Assembly: GCA_937995745.1 (NCBI GenBank)
Contig: CALKIU010000124.1
Coordinates: 1 to 37,622 of the forward strand
Reading direction: 5' to 3'
From: an uncultured Bacillaceae bacterium
GTDB lineage: Bacteria > Bacillota > Bacilli > Bacillales > Cytobacillaceae
DNA: 37,622 nt
The notes beneath the pieces were generated by a model, which had not been told where the DNA came from, searched no databases, and saw only the letters and a list, made by a program, of their open reading frames with translations. This document shows, piece after piece, positions 23,472 through 31,545 of this stretch. Numbering within the stretch: the first letter of the stretch is position 1; each line of letters begins with the position of its first letter. The translations under genes and the position numbers were made by a program.

Positions 23472-24096
23472 AGTATTGCTCGTGGACGATCATGAGATGG
23501 TGAGGATCGGCGTTTCCGCTTATTTGTCGGCGCAGCCCGACATTGAAGTCGTCGGCGAGGCGGCGAACGGGAAAGAAGCGGTTGAACTGGCCCTGTCATT
23601 GCGTCCGGATATTATTTTGATGGATCTGGTGATGGATGAAATGGACGGGATCGAAGCAACAAGAAAAATCATGGACCAATGGCCGGAAGCCAAAATTATC
23701 GTCGTGACAAGTTTTTTGGACGACGACAAAGTGTATCCGGCGCTTGAAGCCGGGGCGACGAGTTATCTTTTAAAAACTTCCAGGGCGGAAGAAATTGCCG
23801 ACGCCATTCGCACGACGTATAAAGGGCAGCCCGTTCTCGAACCGGAAGTGACCGGAAAAATGATGTCGAGGATGCGCAAAAAAGCGGAACCCCCATTGCA
23901 TGAACAATTGACTTCCAGAGAGATGGAAATCCTCCTTTTGATGGCGGAAGGAAAATCAAACCAGGAAATCGCCGATGAACTGTTCATTGCCTTAAAAACG
24001 GTGAAAACCCATGTCAGCAATATTCTCAGCAAACTGCAGGTGCAAGACCGGACGCAGGCCGTCATTTATGCCTTCAAGCATTCTTTAATCAAGTGA
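23464..24096 (+). CDS. liaR: LiaR-type response regulator (NarL/FixJ family)
   Basis: This 210-residue protein has a receiver domain with acidic pair D8-D9, phosphoacceptor D54 (LMDLVMDEMDG), T84-S85 and K105 in YLLKTS, then a LuxR-type HTH (LTSREMEILLLMAEGKSNQE to LKTVKTHVSNILSKL). It is the partner of the upstream kinase and should activate liaIH. ATG 23464 has GGAGGG at eight bases and overlaps the kinase gene by 8 bp; a GTG three codons upstream lies within that ribosome binding site. Confidence 0.92.
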   Translation: MIKVLLVDDHEMVRIGVSAYLSAQPDIEVVGEAANGKEAVELALSLRPDIILMDLVMDEMDGIEATRKIMDQWPEAKIIVVTSFLDDDKVYPALEAGATSYLLKTSRAEEIADAIRTTYKGQPVLEPEVTGKMMSRMRKKAEPPLHEQLTSREMEILLLMAEGKSNQEIADELFIALKTVKTHVSNILSKLQVQDRTQAVIYAFKHSLIK

Positions 24097-24234
24097 GCGC
24101 ATATGCTCCGCTTTTGTGCGGTTAAGGGGCGGTAGGCGGCTGTGAGGGGAGCCGGAAAACAGTCAAAACAAGGCCCGGTTCGCACGCTTCTCCCAAAAAT
24201 TCATATGAGAGCGCGGACAGATTGGTTCTGATGG

Positions 24235-24263
24235 AAAAGCTTACTTTTGGGTAAGCTTTTTTT
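24235..24263 (+). terminator. Intrinsic terminator of the lia locus
   Basis: AAAAGCTTAC (24235-24244) and GTAAGCTTTT (24251-24260) form a perfect 10-bp stem with loop TTTTGG, followed by further T. It ends the liaFSR transcript. Confidence 0.9.
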
Positions 24264-24336
24264 GTTTGCCCAGCCATAATCCGGGGACTTGTCTCATAAG
24301 GATATCAAGAGAGAGTGCATGATTGGGAGAGAACAT

Positions 24337-25671
24337 ATGAATACTTTTTTGAAAGGATCGCTGCTTTTAATCATCGCTTCTTTCCTCGGGGAATGCGTGG
24401 AGTTTTTAATGAACATGGTACTGGCCGCGGAATTGGGGGAGCGGGGCCTTGGTCTTTATATGTCCATTTTGCCGACGGTGTTTTTAATCGTTCTGTTGGC
24501 CAGTTTTGAATTGCCCATTTCTTTGTCAAAATATATAGCGGAGAAAGACTTGCAATATCACCGGAGCATGCTGCGCTATGCCATTCGCATGACGGCGGTG
24601 GTTTCAACCGTTTTTTTGCTGCTTCTTTCTCTTGTGTTGCCGCTGTTTCCCGTTTTTGATTCTTACCATCCGCTGTTTAAATGGTTGATCGTAATTCTTG
24701 TGCCTTTTGTTTCTTTTTCTTCCGTGGCGCGGGGATACTTTATGGGAAAACAGCAGATGGGGAAAATTGCGGCGGCGAATTTTTTCCGAAAATTTGTCCA
24801 GCTCGGGCTGCTTGTCTTTCTTTTTCAATTGTTTGAGTTTGATGCGGAAACTTCCATTCTCATTGCCTTTTTTGCTTTCGTCGGCAGTGAAATCGTCATT
24901 ACGGTCTATTTGCTGCATCTGTTTTATGTTCAATATCAGCAACTGAAACTGGCTCCTTACAAGAGATTGGAAGGACGCGTTTTGCGAAAGAGCCTTTTGT
25001 CAGTTTCGATTCCAACGACGAGCATTCGCATTTTTGATTCGTTGACGCATGCCGTGCAGCCCTTTTTAATAAAAGCAGCCTTGGTGAGGTCGGGGATGGA
25101 AGTGACAGCGGCGACGGAACAATTCGGTCTTTTGGCCGGGGTGGCGATGACGATCGGATTTTTTCCGGCTTTTATTGCCCATTCGCTGTTGGTGGCTCTC
25201 ATTCCGGCCGTTTCCCGGTTGAATGCGGAAGAAAACAAGGACAAACTGCGCAGCCTTTTGAAAAAGGTGGTTGGTTTTACGTTTTTGTACGGACTTCCCG
25301 TTTCGTTTGTGTTTTACTTTTACGGCGACGTGCTGGCCCGGCTGTTTTTGGATTCTGAAGCGGCGGCAAGATTTCTGCAGATTCTCATCCCTTATTTCTT
25401 GCTGCACTTTTTCCTGATTCCCCTGCAAGCTTATTTGATTGGACTTGGATTGTTGAAAGACGCGTTTTTCCATAATGTTTGGGGGACGATTGTGTCATTT
25501 GCGTTGATTTACGTGTTGGGCTCTTTCCCCGCTTTGCGGATGGACGGGGTCATTATCGGCATGAATACGGGAGCGGTTTTAATCACTTTGATGCATTATG
25601 TCACGGTGTGCAAAAAGATAGGCATTTCTTCCCTGTCTTTGCGGCCGCTTGCAGATTCGCGCCATATTTAA
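24337..25671 (+). CDS. MATE/MurJ-superfamily flippase, YkvU/SpoVB-like
   Basis: This 444-residue membrane protein has 12-14 helices. The N-terminus MNTFLKGSLLLIIASFLGEC followed by AAELGERGLGLYMSILP and FELPISLSKYIAEKD matches the Bacillus polysaccharide-export/SpoVB group; length and start best fit YkvU, a spore-membrane protein of B. subtilis (445 residues) linked to cortex formation. It may flip a lipid-linked cell-wall precursor. ATG 24337 has GGGAGAG upstream; earlier in-frame ATGs lack one. It is bounded by a terminator on the left and is probably expressed in sporulation, though I see no clear sigma-E or sigma-K promoter. Confidence 0.82.
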   Translation: MNTFLKGSLLLIIASFLGECVEFLMNMVLAAELGERGLGLYMSILPTVFLIVLLASFELPISLSKYIAEKDLQYHRSMLRYAIRMTAVVSTVFLLLLSLVLPLFPVFDSYHPLFKWLIVILVPFVSFSSVARGYFMGKQQMGKIAAANFFRKFVQLGLLVFLFQLFEFDAETSILIAFFAFVGSEIVITVYLLHLFYVQYQQLKLAPYKRLEGRVLRKSLLSVSIPTTSIRIFDSLTHAVQPFLIKAALVRSGMEVTAATEQFGLLAGVAMTIGFFPAFIAHSLLVALIPAVSRLNAEENKDKLRSLLKKVVGFTFLYGLPVSFVFYFYGDVLARLFLDSEAAARFLQILIPYFLLHFFLIPLQAYLIGLGLLKDAFFHNVWGTIVSFALIYVLGSFPALRMDGVIIGMNTGAVLITLMHYVTVCKKIGISSLSLRPLADSRHI

Positions 25672-25833
25672 AAAATAGGAAAAAATTCTTAGTCTCGAAA
25701 ACCGCTCCGATAAACAAAGACTTTTTACCCTTGTTTCATCCTGTTTGTTACTTGTAAACATTACTTTAGAACTATTTGCGTGATGACATAACATTGTGAC
25801 TTTTCGCACAAATTTCAGATAAAAGCGGTGTAG

Positions 25834-25861
25834 TTGTCAAAATCATCTGAAAAAATATGTT
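25834..25861 (+). promoter_or_regulatory. Possible sigma-A promoter of the KamA-family gene
   Basis: TTGTCA (25834-25839), 16-bp spacer, TATGTT (25856-25861). Matches are moderate; the gene starts about 45 bp downstream. Confidence 0.4.
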
Positions 25862-25905
25862 AAAATGAAACATGCGAGAAAATACTAACAGGAGTGGTGG
25901 TACGA

Positions 25906-27018
25906 TTGAAAGTGAAATTCTTAACATCCATAGATCAAGTGGACCAACTGACCGCAGAAGAAAAAGAAAAAATTAGAGAAATCACGGACCGGTATATTTT
26001 CCGGGCGAACGATTATTATTTGAGTTTGATTGATTGGGATGACCCGAATGATCCCATTCGCAGAATCATCATTCCCAGCGAAGGAGAGCTGGCTGAGTAC
26101 GGCCGGTGGGACGCCAGTAATGAAAGTGTAAACTATGTGGCGCCGGGCTGCCAGCACAAATATGAAAAAACGGCTCTTCTCGTTGTTTCCGAAGTTTGCG
26201 GCGCTTATTGCCGATTCTGTTTCCGCAAAAGACTTTTCAACACGGATCATGAAGATGAAGTCAATGTCAATCCGCAGCCGGGAATTGATTATATCCGCCA
26301 GCATCCTGAAATCAGCAACGTTCTTCTCACGGGCGGGGACTCATTGATGCTGTCTACAAAAAGACTCCGCAACATTATTGAACAACTCCGCAGCATAGAC
26401 CATGTAAAAATCATTCGTTTAGGTTCCAAACTGCCGGCATTTTATCCGATGAGAATATACGGCGATGAGGAACTCCTCGACCTCTTCAGGACTTACTCTA
26501 CTCCTGAAAAACGGATTTATGTGATGGCCCACTTTAATCATCCGAAAGAAATTACGCAAGAAGCGATTCGCGGAATTGAAGCGTTAATTAATTCCGGGGT
26601 CATGGTGATGAATCAGACACCTGTATTGAGAACTATCAACGATGATCCGGATGTTTTGGCGGAATTGATGGAAAAGCTTTCTCAAATCGGCGTTCATCCG
26701 TATTACTTCTTTATCAACCGCCCGGTGGCCGGAAACAATGATTTCGTCCTTCCGCTGAAAGATGTTTACCGGATTGTTGAAGAGGCAAAAGCCAAAGTTG
26801 CCGGGCTGGCCAAACGCGTCCGTCTGTCCATGAGCCACGCTTCAGGAAAAATTGAAATTTTGGCGATCGAAGACGGCAAGGCTTATCTCAAGTACCATCA
26901 ATCCCGTGATGGAAATTACGGCAAATTCATGGTTCTCGATTGTCCGGATGATGCCGCGTGGTTTGATGATCTCCCCGGCAGCGAGAAATACTGGAAAAAA
27001 GAAGTGGCGACGGTTTAA
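25906..27018 (+). CDS. KamA-family radical SAM protein (lysine 2,3-aminomutase-like)
   Basis: This 370-residue protein has the radical-SAM [4Fe-4S] motif CGAYCRFCF (about 106-114), the SAM-binding LLTGGDSLML element, RLGSKLPAFYPMRI, and a C-terminal SHASGKIEI whose Lys fits the PLP-binding position. Classical lysine aminomutase is about 420-470 residues; this shorter form lacks part of the C-terminal extension. It may interconvert alpha- and beta-amino acids or modify a protein lysine; the substrate is unknown. TTG 25906 follows AGGAG at 11 bases; GTG 25894 or 25897 are alternatives but too close to that site. It is followed by a terminator and transcribed alone. Confidence 0.85.
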   Translation: MKVKFLTSIDQVDQLTAEEKEKIREITDRYIFRANDYYLSLIDWDDPNDPIRRIIIPSEGELAEYGRWDASNESVNYVAPGCQHKYEKTALLVVSEVCGAYCRFCFRKRLFNTDHEDEVNVNPQPGIDYIRQHPEISNVLLTGGDSLMLSTKRLRNIIEQLRSIDHVKIIRLGSKLPAFYPMRIYGDEELLDLFRTYSTPEKRIYVMAHFNHPKEITQEAIRGIEALINSGVMVMNQTPVLRTINDDPDVLAELMEKLSQIGVHPYYFFINRPVAGNNDFVLPLKDVYRIVEEAKAKVAGLAKRVRLSMSHASGKIEILAIEDGKAYLKYHQSRDGNYGKFMVLDCPDDAAWFDDLPGSEKYWKKEVATV

Positions 27019-27056
27019 ATCCGGTTTGCTGCGTTTTGAAATATTGCAATATTCAG

Positions 27057-27087
27057 GGTTGCCTGAAAAAACAGGCAGCCTCTTTTT
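27057..27087 (+). terminator. Intrinsic terminator of the KamA-family gene
   Basis: GGTTGCCTG (27057-27065) pairs with CAGGCAGCC (27072-27080, one G-U) around six A, followed by TCTTTTT. Confidence 0.88.
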
Positions 27088-27466
27088 ATGTTTCAAGGTA
27101 TGGGCGGGCGTTCTGTTCTTGGAAAAGTCAAAATGTAAAAAAATGTGATGATAAGAGGATGGCCGTTTCATCATTAGGAAATCGTTTTAAGGGCAGTACG
27201 CCTTTTTTCTTTTTCAGTGGTTAATGGAACGTCTATGGAGACAAGGCGCCGCATTTTTCCCCCGTTCTGTCCTCATGATTTGTTCATAAAGATGGGACCT
27301 TCATTTTCCCGACTTCGTCTTCACGGAAAGTTCATGGAAACAGCCCTTCCCTTCATTTTTTTTACGAAGACATCGAACGCCAATAAAGTCCAAGGTTTCA
27401 TAAAATATGCGGAAACATAAAAAAGTCGTGTTCGACCCGCCCTTTCGTCCGGGTATCTATTCATGT
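27088..27466. other. Non-coding stretch containing degenerate repeats
   Basis: Apart from the repeat at 27221-27368 I see no gene. A frame spanning 27217-27420 has repeat-derived composition and no ribosome binding site. Confidence 0.45.
27221..27368. repeat. Degenerate tandem repeat, 48-51-bp unit
   Basis: Three units align on ATGGAGACA (27235), ATAAAGATG (27286) and ATGGAAACA (27334), spaced 51 and 48 bp. Each has an upstream TTCACGGAAAGTTC-like segment and a downstream CCTTC...CATTTT segment. Both spacings are multiples of three, and a frame through the block encodes similar peptides (HGKFMETALPF, HDLFIKMGPSF), but it has no start signal. The units are not palindromic, unlike those at 8805-9015. 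Confidence 0.5.
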
Positions 27467-27469
27467 AAA

Positions 27470-27511
27470 AAAGAATGGGCCGCAAAAAGCCGGGTTTGCT
27501 TTTCGCGGCCC
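27470..27511 (-). terminator. Intrinsic terminator of the small membrane protein gene
   Basis: GGGCCGCAAAAAGC (27477-27490) pairs with GCTTTTCGCGGCCC (27498-27511), 14 positions with one A-C mismatch. On the minus strand the T-rich ATTCTTTTTT follows. It lies 15 bases after the stop codon. Confidence 0.9.
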
Positions 27512-27526
27512 GTTCCGGTGAACCGG

Positions 27527-27679
27527 TTAATCCTTTTTTCCAGGCAGTTTTTTGAGCTTTTTTTCTTCAAGCTGTTTTTGTTTTAAATGTTGTAACACCA
27601 TGTATAAAATGATGATTCCTCCGATAGGAATGGTGGCCAAAATGGCAATGGTGAGGATGACTAAAACTTTGCCCATCAT
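27527..27679 (-). CDS. Small single-pass membrane protein, 50 residues, unknown
   Basis: On the minus strand AAAGGAG precedes ATG 27679; the ORF encodes MMGKVLVILTIAILATIPIG, then GIIILYMVLQHL and a basic tail (KQKQLEEKKLKKLPGKKD). Residues about 4-30 form one strong transmembrane helix, and the Lys-rich end is likely cytoplasmic. A very stable terminator directly follows the stop. Start signal, coding-like composition and terminator together support a real gene. I recognise no family; small regulatory membrane peptides of this shape often bind a transporter or kinase. Confidence 0.75.
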   Translation of the reverse strand: MMGKVLVILTIAILATIPIGGIIILYMVLQHLKQKQLEEKKLKKLPGKKD

Positions 27680-28196
27680 TTGAATCTCCTTTGCTATCAG
27701 CTGTCAGTCTTCTTCTTTGCAAAAAACCTGTCCGGTGTTTTCTATGTTAAGAATATCACGTTGACAAATACAGCACCAGCCCTTCCGTCATTTTTTTTGA
27801 ATGTACTGAAAAATTGTTTGATGTTCAGGGCGGTGAAAGGGCATGAATGGTGAACGGCTCAAAACGATTGGGAGCGGCCCGTCACCCAAATACATAAAGC
27901 AAAGCGCCCGTTGTTGGAAACCGGACAAAAATGTTTGTTTTATATGGTTTCAAAAACCGTTTCAAAGCGGTAATATGCAAATCCCTTTGCGCGCACATGC
28001 ATCCTTGTCATAAAAATCACTGATGTAGACTTGCAAAAAAATAGGAAAATAATATTTTTGGCCTCCGGTTCGGGGAGGAGCCGGGAAAAAGATGACGGGA
28101 AACACTTATCTTGCAACGGAGCAGGGTTGTTTCGCCGATTCGAATAGATTTATAATTTTGTTACAGAGAAAAATTTTTTTGAGAAGGTGATCATTC
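27680..28196. other. Divergent intergenic region before ykhA
   Basis: A 517-bp region without credible ORFs. The right end carries the ykhA promoter and ribosome binding site. I see no large hairpin or repeat. Confidence 0.45.
28127..28156 (+). promoter_or_regulatory. Probable sigma-A promoter of ykhA
   Basis: TATAAT at 28151-28156 is a perfect -10 box; TTGTTT at 28127-28132 with 18-bp spacing is an acceptable -35. The gene starts 41 bp downstream. Confidence 0.6.
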
Positions 28197-28721
28197 ATGG
28201 AAGCCAAGCCCTGCCTCGATTCTTTTGTCGTCAAAACCAGCCTCGTTTTGCCTCCTGATACCAATAGTCATGGGACTTTGTTCGGGGGCAAATTAATGTC
28301 TTATATAGATGATGTGGCTGCTCTTTCGGCCATGCGCCATGCCCGGAAGTCGGTTGTCACCGCTTCCAACGATTCCGTCGATTTCCTCCATCCCATCCAT
28401 GAGGGGAATTCCGTCTGTCTCGAGTCATTTGTTACATATGCCGGCCGGACGTCGATGGAAGTATTTGTCCGTGTGATTTCTGAGGATTTGCTGACAGGCG
28501 AGCGGCATCTATGCGTCTTGGCTTTTCTGACTTTTGTCGCCATCGGTGAAGACGGAAGACCGACGGAAGTGCCAAAAGTGATCCCCGAAACGAAGGAAGA
28601 AAAAGAATTGTACGCAACGGCCCCGGAACGGGCGGCAGCGAGAAAAAAGCGCCGCGAACAATCAAAACTTTTGGCGAAAAAATTCGGCACGGAATATCCT
28701 TGGCGCAGAAAAAGAGAGTAG
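28197..28721 (+). CDS. ykhA: Acyl-CoA thioesterase, hotdog fold (YkhA/BFIT type)
   Basis: This 174-residue single-hotdog thioesterase has the conserved start PPDTNSHGTLFGGKLMSYID (39-58 region of the frame), where the Asp at the end of the segment is the probable catalytic acid, followed by DVAALSAMRHA and NDSVDFLHPI. A Lys/Arg-rich tail, KKRREQSKLLAKKF, closes the chain, as in B. subtilis YkhA (about 179 residues). It hydrolyses acyl-CoA to free acid and CoA. ATG follows AGAAGGTGAT. It is monocistronic, with its own promoter and terminator, and is not linked to the CoA-based island at 11-20 kb. Confidence 0.9.
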   Translation: MEAKPCLDSFVVKTSLVLPPDTNSHGTLFGGKLMSYIDDVAALSAMRHARKSVVTASNDSVDFLHPIHEGNSVCLESFVTYAGRTSMEVFVRVISEDLLTGERHLCVLAFLTFVAIGEDGRPTEVPKVIPETKEEKELYATAPERAAARKKRREQSKLLAKKFGTEYPWRRKRE

Positions 28722-28749
28722 AAAAGTGTCCCGCACTGGGGTTCTTTTT

Positions 28750-28783
28750 GGAGGGAGATCTGTTGCCGCCCTCCGTTTTTTTG
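28750..28783 (+). terminator. Intrinsic terminator of ykhA
   Basis: GGAGGG (28750-28755) pairs with CCCTCC (28769-28774) across a 13-base loop, followed by G and seven T. Confidence 0.7.
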
Positions 28784-29022
28784 TTTTGGCGTTATTGGGA
28801 ACCGCCTGATTATCTGTTTTCAACCGTGAAATATTAAGAAAGGAGAATTTCTCCGGTTTTAAGGGAAAATCATCCGCAAAGCCGGCAAAATAACGGTTGA
28901 ATACGTTCCTTTCCAAAATTGCATATTTTTGTTAAAGTAAATTCGTGTGACTTTCGGCCTTGCTCAAATTGTCATGATGATAAAAAGTGTAAGAAAGGCC
29001 AGCAGGAAAGGTGGACGAAAGT
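28784..29022. other. Upstream region of yhdT-panF
   Basis: Non-coding. AGGAAAGGTGG at 29003-29013 gives the ribosome binding site of the YhdT-like gene. No clear promoter is seen. Confidence 0.4.
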
Positions 29023-29301
29023 ATGAATAAAAAGGATCCGCGCTTTAAAAGTGCCAATAAGGAAGCGGTAATCGGCCTTATCTTGGTGATTGTGAATTTT
29101 CTCATGTGGTTCGCTTTTGCATACGGCCCGGGTTCAGGGGCTGTTGAAAATTATAAATATATATTCGGGCTCCCGTCCTGGTTTTTTTACAGTTGTATTG
29201 TCACTTTTATCGTGATGGTTTTGTTGGTGATTTTGGCGGTGAAATTGTTTTTTAAAGAAGTGCCGCTTGAAGATGAGCAAGAGAGGGGGGACGGGCAATG
29301 A
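29023..29301 (+). CDS. yhdT: YhdT-family small membrane protein (DUF997)
   Basis: This 92-residue protein has two membrane helices (about 14-36 and 52-76) with WFAFAYGPGSG and YKYIFGLPSWFFYSCI between them, the signature of YhdT, which almost always precedes panF. It may be an accessory subunit of the pantothenate symporter. ATG 29023 has AAAGGTGG at nine bases; GTG 29011 abuts that site. The stop overlaps the panF start (ATGA), so the two are translated together. Confidence 0.85.
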   Translation: MNKKDPRFKSANKEAVIGLILVIVNFLMWFAFAYGPGSGAVENYKYIFGLPSWFFYSCIVTFIVMVLLVILAVKLFFKEVPLEDEQERGDGQ

Positions 29302-30743
29302 AATGGGGAGTGTTGATCCCTCTCGTCATCTTCCTGGCCATCATTTTTCTGATCGGTATTTGGGCAAGCAAATATGTGGCCAGAACAAATTCCTTTATCC
29401 ATGAATATTTTATCGGCGGCAGAGAATTGGGCGGTTTTGTCCTCGCCATGACGATGATGGCGACTTATGCAAGCGCGTCCAGTTTCATTGGCGGCCCGGG
29501 CGTCGCTTACACCCAAGGGCTCGGATGGGTGCTATTGTCGATGGCGCAGCTGCCCGCCGGCTATTTTGTCCTGATGATTCTCGGAAAAAAATTCGCCATT
29601 TTGGCAAGAAAATATAATGCGGTGACGTTGGTTGATTTTTTGAAGGGACGGTACCGGAGCAAATGGGTTGTCATATTGTCAGCACTGAGCATCATTGTGT
29701 TTCTGTTTTCCGCCATGGCGGCGCAATGGGTCGGCGGGGGAATTATCATAGAATCTTTGACAGGTTTGCCCTATTCCACTGCTTTGATGATCTTTGCCTT
29801 GTCAGTCATGGTTTATGTGGTGATCGGCGGATTTCGCGCCGTTGCCGTGACGGATGCCGTGCAGGGAACGGCGATGTTTGTCGGGACGTTGATTCTTTTG
29901 ATTGCCACCATTTCCGCCGGCGGGGGCATTGACAATATCATCTCCCAACTGTATGCCGAAGACCCCGGATTGATCTCTCCTTTCGGCGCTGACGGGACGT
30001 TGACGCCGTTGTATGTGTCCAGTTTTTGGATTTTAGTCGGGATCGGGGTAATCGGCCTGCCGCAAATTTCGGTCCGGGCCATGTCTTATAAAAGTTCAAA
30101 AGCCATGCATCGGGCGATCATCATCGGAACGATTGTCGTCGGTTTCATCATGCTCGGGATGCATTTGCTCGGCGTCTTTGCCCGTCCGATTTTGCCGGGA
30201 ATCGAACACGGCGATAAAGTCATGCCGACTTTGACACTCACTGTTTTGCCATCTTGGCTGGCGGGAATTGTTTTGGCCGCGCCCATGGCGGCCATTATGT
30301 CGACGGTCGATTCGCTGCTGATTCTCGTCAGTTCCGCTGTGGTAAAAGATATCTATTTGAACTATATCAAGCCGGATGCCGGCAATGAAACAGTGAAAAA
30401 AATCAGCCTGACCGTCACAACGATCATTGGTGTTCTGGTTTTTCTCATTGCTTTGAATCCGCCGGATTTGATTATTTGGCTGAATCTATTTGCCTTCGGA
30501 GGATTGGAAGCGACCTTCATCTGGCCGGTTGTTTTGGGGTTGTATTGGAAAAGAGGCAACAAGTACGGGGCTGTTCTTTCCATGATCACCGGCATTCTCT
30601 CGTACATCCTCATTCATGTATATTTTCCGAATCCGTTCGGCGCTCATACGGTTGTTCTGCCGGTACTCTTCTCCCTTTTGGCTTATGTTTCGGGCAGCTT
30701 GCTGATCAAACCCCGGCATAAAGAGGTGTGTGAAACGACTTAA
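29298..30743 (+). CDS. panF: Sodium/pantothenate symporter
   Basis: This 481-residue protein of the sodium:solute symporter family has about 13 membrane helices and the usual PanF length. Motifs include FIHEYFIGGRELGGFVLAMT near the N-terminus, ATYASASSFIGGPG in the first core repeat, GLPQISVRAMSYKSSKAMHR, and LAAPMAAIMSTVDSLLILVS with the sodium-site Ser/Asp residues. Imports pantothenate for CoA synthesis with sodium. The YhdT partner supports PanF over proline or acetate carriers. It overlaps yhdT by 4 bp. Confidence 0.88.
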   Translation: MKWGVLIPLVIFLAIIFLIGIWASKYVARTNSFIHEYFIGGRELGGFVLAMTMMATYASASSFIGGPGVAYTQGLGWVLLSMAQLPAGYFVLMILGKKFAILARKYNAVTLVDFLKGRYRSKWVVILSALSIIVFLFSAMAAQWVGGGIIIESLTGLPYSTALMIFALSVMVYVVIGGFRAVAVTDAVQGTAMFVGTLILLIATISAGGGIDNIISQLYAEDPGLISPFGADGTLTPLYVSSFWILVGIGVIGLPQISVRAMSYKSSKAMHRAIIIGTIVVGFIMLGMHLLGVFARPILPGIEHGDKVMPTLTLTVLPSWLAGIVLAAPMAAIMSTVDSLLILVSSAVVKDIYLNYIKPDAGNETVKKISLTVTTIIGVLVFLIALNPPDLIIWLNLFAFGGLEATFIWPVVLGLYWKRGNKYGAVLSMITGILSYILIHVYFPNPFGAHTVVLPVLFSLLAYVSGSLLIKPRHKEVCETT

Positions 30744-30760
30744 TGTTTGTGTTTTTCAAA

Positions 30761-30794
30761 AAATATCAGGCCGGCTTTTGGTTGAAAGCCGGCC
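30761..30794 (-). terminator. Terminator hairpin between panF and acyP
   Basis: GGCCGGCTTT (30769-30778) pairs perfectly with AAAGCCGGCC (30785-30794) around TGGTTG. On the minus strand TGATATTTTTT follows, suiting the acylphosphatase gene; on the plus strand the following bases are A/T-rich without a T-run, so termination of panF is less sure. Confidence 0.7.
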
Positions 30795-30973
30795 ATTATA
30801 AACAAAAAATATTGATAACGGGAAAACTTTTGTGCGGTTTGGAACGGTTAGTTGTGTTGAAATTGACGTTTGGCAAATGGTCGCAAGGAAAAACCGGTTT
30901 GATGACTGACTCGATAAGGGCAGGTCTTTTATCTTTTGCAACATATTTGCAAACCAATATATTTTTTGAAAGA

Positions 30974-31252
30974 CTAATACTTTATGATGAAAGATTGATA
31001 AGGTTCCGTTTCTTCCAGTTCTTTTGTTATGAGTTCGGTCACTTTGGAGAACGGGTTTCCGCGGCGGAGGTCTTCCAAAAACAATTCCATGTCTTCTTTT
31101 TCTCCGACGGCAACCATTTCCACTGTTCCCTCGTCCGTATTTTTCACCCATCCGGTAATTTTATGTTGAACCGCCTTCATTTGCGCATAATAGCGAAACC
31201 CCACCCCTTGTACAGTCCCCTTCACGGTAATATGCAGTCTTATCAAACCCAT
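30974..31252 (-). CDS. acyP: Acylphosphatase
   Basis: This 92-residue protein has the acylphosphatase core: VKGTVQGVGFRYYAQ (about 10-24) with the phosphate-binding loop and catalytic Arg20, and GWVKNTDEGTVEMVAVG (about 34-50) with the catalytic Asn38. It hydrolyses acyl phosphates such as carbamoyl phosphate or 1,3-bisphosphoglycerate. The start is debatable: ATG 31252 lies directly after GAGGTGA, whereas TTG 31246 two codons later has better spacing. It is transcribed alone on the minus strand. Confidence 0.9.
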   Translation of the reverse strand: MGLIRLHITVKGTVQGVGFRYYAQMKAVQHKITGWVKNTDEGTVEMVAVGEKEDMELFLEDLRRGNPFSKVTELITKELEETEPYQSFIIKY

Positions 31253-31545
31253 TCACCTCAATTTTTTCGATGTAACAGTTGAGCGTTCAAGTTTGGATAT
31301 ATTTATCATGCTATAAAATTAACAACATTGCAACATTAAAGAGAGGCACATTTATAAAATATGACATCCCATTAAAAACGCTTTCCATAATTGTGTAAGT
31401 AAATAAAAGCGTGAAAAAACGGGATGACCGTGAATTTTTGCGTACTGAAGCCGGATTGAAGCAATTGGCCCGATGCCAATTGCTTCACCTTTCATGAAAA
31501 GTGTTTTGTTTTAGGAACTTTTTCCACAAAACGTCCGGGGATTGA
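31253..31545. other. Intergenic region between ampS and acyP
   Basis: A/T-rich with one perfect hairpin at 31457-31487, listed separately. On the minus strand TTGCAA, 17 bp and CATGAT is a possible weak acyP promoter at about 31303-31331. Confidence 0.4.
31457..31487. repeat. Perfect 13-bp inverted repeat without T-run
   Basis: TGAAGCAATTGGC (31457-31469) and GCCAATTGCTTCA (31475-31487) are exact reverse complements around CCGAT. It follows the aminopeptidase gene by about 60 bases on the minus strand. Neither side has a T-run, so it may be an mRNA-stabilising or Rho-linked structure, or a protein site. Confidence 0.6.

Noticed and set aside
27217..27420. 67-codon frame through the 50-bp repeats
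   Set aside because: No ribosome binding site; peptide similarity arises from the repeated DNA.
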